This document shows positions 56,973-64,000 of a DNA stretch of 64,000 bases, in pieces. The notes below the pieces were generated by a model. The model had not been told where the DNA came from and made no database searches. It worked only from the letters and a program-made list of their open reading frames with translations. Position 1 is the first letter of the stretch, and each line of letters starts with the position of its first letter. Source of the stretch: Takakia lepidozioides (lineage: Eukaryota; Streptophyta; Takakiopsida; Takakiales; Takakiaceae); contig CM060731.1 in assembly GCA_030704615.1 (NCBI GenBank), positions 71,714,756 through 71,778,755 on the forward strand, given 5' to 3'. The position numbers and the translations under genes were made by a program.

Positions 56973-57489
56973 GTAAGCCCCTCTGCTTCTCCGACGTTAA
57001 ATGTGTGAGTAGAGGGGGACAGGGGAGGAAGAACTTGAAAGTTTGTTCAAGCTGTAGTAGAGAGATATTGAGGAAAATTTTAATGTTCAACACTCGACCT
57101 ACGCTGAACAATGTGGGTTGCAGTAAGACTGCAGTGACGGCGAGCTGTTGCGCAGCCTGTGATTTGTTGAGAAGCACAGCGAGTGTGTGCTTTGCTTGTA
57201 GTCTTGTGACAGAGGGAGCAGCATTTTATACATGGTGATTGAGATTGTGGGCGAGAGGCAGCTGCACAGGGAGACGATGGAGAAGCTTGCAGTGGAGTGC
57301 AGGGGTGAGGAAGGTGCCTGGGGACATTCGTGCTGCAGCACTGCTTTCCTGGCACCATCTCATTTTGCTACTTACAAACTTACTCCGTCCGTTGTTGCCC
57401 TCATTCATTCATTCATTCCTCCCTGCCCATATGTATCTTTCACAGGTCCCAATATGGATGTGGCTTGATTTTATGGCAAGCGTGTGAGC

Positions 57490-58315
57490 TGACAGGTACC
57501 GCCCGCGAGGTACAGCCGGGGAACCCCCTCCCGCAGCCTCGTCGGCGAGCTGGACGCCCCGTGTCAAATCATCCCCACCCCCTCCAACCTCCGCCCGCTG
57601 CGCCCCCGGCCCCGCGCTACTCCCCCCCCCCCTCACGCCCGCCCCACCGCTGGCCACGCGGCGCCCCACAGCACCACCCGATCTCCAGTCACGTGGCGGC
57701 CCCCGCTGTGGATCCCCTCACTGGGTTGATCCCCCTTTCCAGTGCCGGAGTGATCCCCCAACCCACATCTCCAGCCACGTAGCGCTCCCCTGAACTGTCG
57801 ATCCCCTCCCCATCCATCCAACCTCAATCAAATGGGGCGGCGGCCGGATGAAGGCACCATGACGCGTCCATCACCACGTGGCGCTCCCCCCGCCCTCAAT
57901 CCCCTCCTCCCATCCACGGCGCGCCCCGAGACGTCGCCACTCCCCCGACATGCCTTGATCCCCCTTCCGGACCCGGATGATCCCCCAACCCTAATCACCC
58001 GCCACGTACGGCTCCCCGGACAATCGATCCCCTACGCATCCATCCAAACCTCACAAACAATGGATGATGTGGGTCATCGGCCCCTCATCCCCCCGCCATC
58101 CTCCCGCGTAGGGGATGGACGACGGCCGGATGAAGGGCCGATGATAGTGATAGGCCACGTGCCTCTCCCCCACCATCGATCCCCTATTCCCATCGACGCC
58201 CTGATCCCTCGAGACGTCGTCGCTCCCCCGACGTGCCTTGATCCCCCTTCCGGACCAAGAGTGATCCCCCAACCCTAATCGGCCACCACGTGCGGCTCCC
58301 CCGGACCGTCGATCC
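57490..58315. repeat. GC-rich tandem repeats
   Basis: C-rich units contain GATCCCC(C)TTTCC, GTGATCCCCCAACCC and CCACGTG(G)CGCTCCCC words. Comparable segments begin near 57726, 57957 and 58237, a spacing of 230-280 bases, with an internal ATGGATG/GGGCGGCGGCCGGATGAAG word. Long frames in this stretch are composition artefacts. It may be a CpG-rich satellite. Confidence 0.6.
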
Positions 58316-58760
58316 TGTCAAGTTATTTTACCACTAGTGTGAAACTAGCTAGGAAATAGTTAGCTTTTACATATTGACATTTGGGATTGGCCCAAGTGTC
58401 AATCCAGGGGTCAAGGCAGATTTAGGCCCTGGAGTGGTTATCTTCACGGCAAGCGCGGGAGGCTTATCTTTCTCGAGTTGAGCCTCACCGCACCTAGCTA
58501 TGGCGCCGTAGTGTGGATTCCCCATGGCGTGGGGTGCACTTGGCTTGACTTGTATTTGAGTGATGAGGTTATATATGCATGAGGTTATGCTTCAGCTTTG
58601 TGAGCTCGCATGAGCTTGTGCTTGTATTCTTCTTCTTTATCACTCGAGAAAGATGAGCTCGTATCTGTGAGTGCCAGATATGAGTTAGTTGTAGTACTTG
58701 TGGTTTTTGCTTGAGAATGAGAGAAACCGGGCTGTTATGCAAGGAGCACCGTGGAGCTCT
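58316..58760 (+). other. Possible LTR-like or promoter-containing repeat
   Basis: Begins TGTCAAGTTA and contains GTTATATATGC near 58567. TG start, TATA word and length are compatible with a solo LTR of a Copia-type element. No second copy, primer site or target duplication was found, so this is weak. Confidence 0.2.
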
Positions 58761-59165
58761 TGGTTGTTAGAAGCGGAGGCGATGTGGGTTACGAGGTGGT
58801 GGTAGACCTTGGCATTCGATCTTCAGCTTCAGAGATGAAAGCACCATGCCGCAGGATTGCAAGACCAAGCGAAAGGGCTGATTTGGCTTGGGGCAAATCA
58901 GTGCACTTTGTGGAGTATGTTGAGATTGGGTTTCAATCTCGAGCTTCAGCATTGAGAGGGCTCTTGTCATGGCAAGAGCAAAGCTAGAACAGGAGCTAAG
59001 AGGTGCGGCAAGGCCATGGAATGTGCACCTAGGGTTTCAGAGCTTGGAAGAAGAGTTCTTGCACCACAAGAGGAGTGTCTTGTGGTTGGAAATGTAAGCC
59101 TTAGGGTTTCAGGAGCTTGGCAAGGGCTGTGGAGTGCTTAGTCTTGTCTTAGAGAGCATCAAGGA
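58761..59165. other. No recognised gene
   Basis: Short Ser/Leu-rich frames on both strands without domains. Sequence of this kind (GAGCTTC, GAGCATG words) continues into the repeats beyond 59170. Confidence 0.3.
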
Positions 59166-59169
59166 GCTA

Positions 59170-59530
59170 AGGAGCCAAGATAGGGGGCTGATACCTCTTG
59201 TGTGAAGAGGTTGCATGTGTGGAGCATGTATTCAGCTCATTGAAGCTTCCATTGGAGGGCAAGCAAGGAAGAGGGAAGGGCTGACTTCCCTTATGTGAGA
59301 GCAATGCATGTGTGGAGCATGCTTTCAGCCTGTTGAAGGCTTGTACTTTCAGGTTTGGGAGTGCAAGAAAGGAAGGAAGGGGCTGGTTTTCCTGTAGGGC
59401 ATGTGTGGAGCATGCTTCCAGCCCGCTGAAGCGTGTATTTTCAGGTTGGTGGGTGCAAGAAAGAAAGCAAAGGGGCTGATTCTCTGGTGGTGAGAGTGGG
59501 GCATGTGTGGAGCATGCCTTCAATCCATTG
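59170..59530. repeat. ~95-bp tandem repeats with GCATGTGTGGAGCATG
   Basis: GCATGTGTGGAGCATG occurs near 59213, 59305, 59399 and 59501, each followed by (T/C)TTCAG(C/T)CC-TTGAAG and preceded by AGGGGCTGA. Period is 92-102 bases. The minus-strand Cys-Ser-Thr-His-Ala repeats in the open frame here are a by-product. Confidence 0.75.
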
Positions 59531-60000
59531 GGCTTTTGTTTTCAAGCTTTAGAGATCTAAGAGAAGGTAAGGGGCTGATCTGCTCTTATGTGACAGTCCG
59601 ACACTTGTAGAGGGTGTTCTGAGTTGGGGTTTCAACCTCAAGCCTAGATAGAGCATGGCTCTTGAAGTGGCAGGTGTAGGGGGCTGGAATAGGCTCTAAG
59701 ACAGATGCTATGGCAAATGGAAACGCTTGAATAAGTGCTCACAAGGGCTGGAAACCAGCAAGGCTTGGTTGTTTGCCATTGAGTTTAGTGGTGTGTTTGG
59801 GGAATCTAAGTGAGAAAGAAGGCTTGGTTTTGTGGCAACCATCTTCCTCATGGCTTGGGCTACTATTGGTGGTGTGTGGGAGCCGAAAGAGCAAGAATAC
59901 CTTGCTGATTTCTTCACAGCCACCATAGCTCGGTGCAAAGAAGCCTAGAGTCCAAGAGATACAAACCCTAGCTTGGTGTGGCTAAACCCCTTGGAGAAAT
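59531..60000. other. No recognised gene
   Basis: Continuation of diverged GGGGCTG-containing sequence. No supported gene. Confidence 0.3.
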
Positions 60001-60019
60001 GGCTAAACTGTCATGAGTG

Positions 60020-60315
60020 GCATGTGGGGGGCTGGGTGTGACGGTCTGGGAGGGGCTGTGACAGGCTTGTGCCCAGTGGCCTGTGGGCGCTGTGACGGGC
60101 TATGAGGGGCTGTGACAGACTGTGCCCAGTGGCCTGTGGGGCTTGTGACGGGCTGTGACGGGCTGTGAGGGACTGTGACAGGCTGTGCCCTGTGGCCTGT
60201 GGGGCTGTGATGGGCTGTGACGGGCTGTGACAGGCTGTGATGGGCTGTGATGGGCTGTGTGGCGGGCTCTGACAGGCTGGCCCTGTGGCCTGTGACAGGT
60301 TGTGGTGGGCTGGGT
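60020..60315. repeat. GGGCTGTGACAGGCTGTG minisatellite
   Basis: About 20 tandem GGCTGTGA(C/T)(A/G)G units of 10-11 bases, grouped into longer units by CCCAGTGGCCTGTGGG near 60074, 60125 and a CCCTGTGGCCTGTGGG variant near 60187. Low-complexity His/Pro-rich frames on the minus strand are artefacts. Confidence 0.8.
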
Positions 60316-61050
60316 TGTGATTGTCCTTTCATCAACAATCAGAAGTCGACATAGTTGCTGACACACATTTGCAAAGAAGGTGGAGAGGCCATTTGGTGCT
60401 TCAAAGGAAATTGTTTAATAAGTAAAGATTCATTCCGACGAAGAATATTCTGTGCTACTGGAGTCGGCGTCCAAAACGAAGGCACAACTGTCTATGAAGA
60501 CACTAGCCCTGCTTTGAACAAAACCCTCTCTGTTTAAAAGCAAACCAGGGGAAGAAGAGAGGAGACTAAATTCCGAAGCTGCAGCCTCCACATAACATGA
60601 CAATTTAAAATCTACTTTCGGACTTGGGAAAAATTGCGGGTTTGCAAAGAAAGGGAGGAATCGTGACGACCTTGGGCTCCTGTACACACAAACAAACAAT
60701 GTAAGTCCATATACATTCAGCTGGCCCAACTTGTGCAGGAAAGATGGAAATGGAAGGATGCGCCGTCGTGTCAGTGAATTGCCACAACTGAACTAGCACT
60801 TACTCACCAGTGGGCAGAAGTTCACTCTAGAGGTAGGGGGATTTAGCAACCACTACTGAAAAATGCATCTTAGTTTTGCATTCATCTATAAACTACATTC
60901 ATCCATGTACCATTCGTCGAACATCCTTTCATCCCCCATTCATACATCGTTCATCCATAACGATGAATGACGTATGCATGATATACTTGACAGAACCCGC
61001 AGTAATAGGTCCTCTAGGCCGAATAGGTGTCCGCGGTTATAGGTGAGCAC
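60316..61050. other. No recognised gene; ATTCATC-rich segment
   Basis: 60860-60990 is rich in CATTCATC/GATGAATG words in both orientations and may be a short inverted-repeat element. The rest holds no supported gene. Confidence 0.3.
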
Positions 61051-61057
61051 ATGCAGA

Positions 61058-61083
61058 TCCGTGAGCAGAATTCTGCTCACGGA
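61058..61083. repeat. Perfect 26-bp palindrome
   Basis: TCCGTGAGCAGAA and its reverse complement TTCTGCTCACGGA abut with no spacer. A further GCTCACGG follows at 61091. It lies just 3' of the tRNA-like head on the minus strand and may be part of the same retroelement. Confidence 0.7.
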
Positions 61084-61114
61084 ATTTTCTGCTCACGGTT
61101 TAGCAATCCCCCTT

Positions 61115-61200
61115 CATGACACACCAGACCGTGGTTTGAACCCACAACACATTCAGCGTGGTATGTGCCCATTACCACTGGGCTATGTCCTACATGTGGT
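61115..61200 (-). mobile_element. tRNA-derived SINE-like head (pol III A and B boxes)
   Basis: On the minus strand, TAGCCCAGTGGTAATGG (61185-61169) matches a pol III A box and GGGTTCAAACCAC (61143-61131) matches a B box (GGTTCRANNCC), about 40 bases apart as in tRNA genes. The sequence cannot be folded into a convincing full tRNA with acceptor stem, so it looks like a tRNA-derived SINE promoter rather than a tRNA gene. Tail and target duplication were not found. Confidence 0.55.
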
Positions 61201-61767
61201 CAGTGGGATCTGGCTCCTTGGTCATAAAATGCCTCCCTTCAATATGGTGACATGTACCTCCCTCTTCGGGGCCCTCCGGCGAATCATGGGCCCACCAAAT
61301 CAGCTTTTGGCAAAAATCCCTGAATTTTTCAACCTCATTTCCCTTGGAGGCTCCTTCCATGTGGGAGGAGCCAAGGGAAGTGGTATGTCTACCCTGGCCA
61401 TTTTTGTCCGCTTCCTCCCTTATACATGGAAGCCCTGTCCCGTGCCAGGTCGAAATCTAGTGATTATTCGCCACGACGTCAGCATTGACATTACCGGGGG
61501 TAAGAAAGTCGTAGAGTATAACTTACTCCCGCGAGGCCCCAGCAAAACAGGAGAGAAGGGACGTTGCAGCATCAATCGCAATACTCACTGTTGCAGGACT
61601 GCCCATCTCAACACTCGCGAGGATTCAGCACTAGCAGCTTTCTTTGCAGGCACCATCGAGACACCACATGAGTCTGATCTAAGGCCATCTTCGTGAGTGG
61701 GATAATTATACTACAGTTGCAAGCATCGGTCTGTGATCGGCGTGAGCTCCTAGCGAAGATCGATGTC

Positions 61768-62829
61768 ATGGCTAATGCGGTTCTAGCTATGGCTGGGCTT
61801 CTCTGTATGTCGGCAATGCTCAACGGAGCTCAAGCATTAGTAAGTGCCCCTGCAACAGGTGGAAATTGTCACATCCTCCCTCATGTGTTTTGTTGTTGTT
61901 GATCTTACTCGACTAGTATCAGTGCAGCTAGTTGATGAACTAAGAAATGTAGTTATTGCTTATCGTACGTTGTGGAGTTCTAATCTGCTCCAGGAACCCC
62001 GTGATTCCGTGATTGTCCAGTGCTCTTGTTTTCTGTCACTGCTCCGCAGCTAACTGCTGATCTAAATCAGTACATTGTTTCCTCGCCATGCTCATGATTT
62101 GCACTCATCTTCATGCCTTGTAGTGGATCCTCGATAATCACCCTATCCATTATTGTGGGTGCTTTTGGAGTTGGGTGTCATCGATATGGAGTGTGGTTTT
62201 CTAGGTGATGTACCTATGGCACTTTTCGATCAAATTTGATGAACTCATACCGCCCACATCACTCGTGCATTGATTTGTGCTGTTGGAATGACAAATATGC
62301 CCCTAATATGCATAGTAATTTTGATTTGTGCATTACTGTTCCACTTTCCAACGGACGACGATACAATGATTAACTCATGGATGTGTGTGTATGTGGTGGC
62401 GTTCAACACAGTGTGGTGGTTTTGCTGCATCGTGCACCGAAACGTCTATCTCGGGAAGCATCCTCTCAGCCTCCTGCAGAAACTTGATTGGACAGAGCGA
62501 TTTCTAGTTTAGATCTCAATCCATTTCTAGGCAACAACAACGGGACCTTGGTGGCGCATGAAGCCGGATTCGCGTTCACATGCACCTCACAAGGAACTGG
62601 CCTGCTTGGATCGGAATTCTATGTTTTTGCTCTTTGCAGGAAGCAGGATGGCACAAGTGGTATTACCTCCTACGACGTACAAAGCAATGTCATGAACAAC
62701 GACGGGACTTTGGCCTGGAACAACAATTGTAGCCCACGCTCTTTGCTGGAATCCACGCCAGTTCATGCTGCTCACGAGGAGCTTGCGAATCAAGATCATT
62801 CTGCCCTAGGGAGGAAGATGCTCCAGTGA
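61768..62829 (+). CDS. Candidate small secreted protein gene (two or more exons)
   Basis: An ATG at 61768 begins MANAVLAMAGLLCMSAMLNG-AQA, a signal-peptide-like stretch, ending at GTAAGTGCC near 61840. A second coding stretch (about 62515-62829) encodes NGTLVAHEAGFAFTCTSQGT and NNDGTLAWNNNCSPRSLL to a stop, preceded by candidate acceptors TTTCTAG and TTTAG. The reading-frame phase of the two pieces could not be matched with certainty, so at least one more exon or a different donor is needed. Three Cys are visible. Family unknown. Confidence 0.3.
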
Positions 62830-64000
62830 AGATCGAAACTCAAACAGGCAAAGAAACGTTTAGTATGATGCGTGTATCCATGTCCGTGCTCGTTTACATG
62901 CTGTTGCATCTAGTTTAACTGTATGAAGATAGTAGCAGATACTTTGTGGGTTGTTTGAATGGTGAATACAAACAAGTTTTGCTAATTGCTATTCGTTATA
63001 TCTCATAAAATGTGGTAAAGGCAGTGGAGCTTCATAAATAACTAACTCGGGGTCAAATGTGGCTAGCGTGAAGACCCCACTGGGTTTGCAAGTTCGCCAA
63101 TATCCAGCACTAGAGAGAGAGAGAGAGAATGTACTCATAAGACATTGTTTGGTAGCCTTGTGAGAGAGAGAGAGAGGAGAGAGGAGAGAATGGTTATGGT
63201 CTAGTGTGGAGTATCCAGAAAGACGCAGAATGGAAGGGTGGGCACACTGTTTACATCTACAAAATTGCCAGGTCCCTGTGGAGAGGGGTGTCTGGGCAGT
63301 AACCCTGTGAATTTATACATGAATCAGTAACCAGTAGAGTAGCGGCAGGGCTTGGATTTGCATCTGACACCCAGGGCTCCCTTACTTTGTCATGGATAAG
63401 TGTTCTGTTCTGCTCCCTTACTTTGCTCACATTATTTGACTCTGCAGTTTCCATAGACCCTATCTATGGGGGGTGGGCAGGCACCTTGCTCCAGTGGGGC
63501 ACGGCTATCACGTAGTCAACTGGGCAAGGCTGGTGATCCTGGCACCTTGCTCATAGGACTCTGGAACTACTCTTCCAACTGGTCCTAAGTGCTGGTGGAT
63601 TTGTCTTGGGATCAGGGGAATGGAGATGGTGTGCACAGGAGAAAACACAGCCCTTCTTTGCTTTCTCAGCCAAGATAGGTTACAAATGCAGATATCTTCT
63701 CTTCTATCACAGGTAAACTATCAGGTAAAGGGGCACATGTGTCAGTCCCGCAGTATGGAACTATGTTTGGGCTGATGTATGGCATCAGCATCGAGCGCCC
63801 AAGCATTCAGCCTTTCTTTGGATTCTTCCTTTGTTCTGTACACAAGTGGCTGCTAACAATATATGTAAATCTTGCTGCATGCAGGTGGAAGTGACGGTGA
63901 AATAGTGTTTCATTTCATGTCCTTTCCTGTGTAGATCTGGTCTGAAATTCAATCGCTCTACAGGCACTGGAAAGGGTTGGAGACCCTGCAATTCTATCAC
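62830..64000. other. No recognised gene; short GA repeats
   Basis: 63110-63180 has two GAGAGAGA tracts around GTACTCATAAGACATTGTTT, a partial third copy of the repeat flanking the LINE at 52-54 kb. Other frames are short and without domains. Confidence 0.4.

Noticed and set aside
56735-57238. Extended ORF past reductase exon 2 as coding
   Set aside because: Similarity to the family ends at YYLGVLG, where a GTAAGC donor follows; the rest is intron.
57409-58278. Pro/Gly-rich ORFs on both strands
   Set aside because: They arise from GC-rich tandem repeats and change with each unit.
60003-60366. His/Ser/Pro-rich minus-strand ORFs
   Set aside because: They are translations of the GGGCTGTGACAGGCTGTG minisatellite.
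61115-61200. Functional tRNA gene
   Set aside because: A and B boxes are present, but no acceptor stem or anticodon arm could be paired convincingly.

Overview
This window looks like repeat-rich nuclear DNA of a streptophyte, most likely a non-seed plant (bryophyte, lycophyte or similar) or a charophyte alga. Evidence: spliceosomal introns; plant-type CACTA, MULE and Ty3 chromovirus elements; fragments of plant organelle genes (PPR and OSB families); and a tubulin tyrosine ligase-like exon, which suggests flagellate sperm. I cannot name the species. Most of the DNA is transposon or pseudogene, and no intact ordinary housekeeping gene is visible.

Layout. 2.0-8.4 kb (minus strand) holds a decayed multi-exon gene (element A) with a ParB-like domain, a methyltransferase-like domain and an acidic tail. 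It is followed on the plus strand (8.9-11.4 kb) by FCP1/NIF-like HAD phosphatase copies. Nine copies of a ~28-bp palindrome run through both genes, mostly in introns. 11.7-16.35 kb holds CACTA-related remains, a deletion derivative beside a tubulin ligase-like exon, and one CACTA terminus. 18.05-24.92 kb is a full-length but mutated Ty3 chromovirus with ~99% identical LTRs and a GAATG target duplication. 24.9-29.5 kb is an inverted pair of OSB-PPR chimeric gene fragments around an 11-unit tandem array made from a PPR segment.

29,477-46,603 is a 17.1-kb MULE-type transposon with a 9-bp target duplication (TCCAGTTGA) and related terminal repeats. It carries two divergent genes. On the right is an apparently intact two-exon SWIM-type MULE transposase. 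On the left is a ParB-like plus beta-class (N4/N6) DNA methyltransferase-like gene, whose terminal 4.1 kb is tandemly duplicated. Between them, around them and inside an intron lie arrays of a GGCGCC-centred palindrome. This pairing of transposase, ParB/methylase-like protein and palindrome arrays, with a distant parallel in element A, is the main candidate for an undescribed system.

46.96-51.6 kb is a CACTA element with an intact Tnp2/DUF4218 transposase, a DUF4216 gene and a divergent accessory gene. 52.1-53.9 kb is a LINE remnant between direct repeats. 54.3-57.0 kb is an alkenal double-bond reductase gene split by an inversion: exons 1-2 lie on plus and exons 3-6 on minus. 57.5-64 kb is satellite-like DNA, a tRNA-derived SINE-like head and one weak candidate for a small secreted protein.
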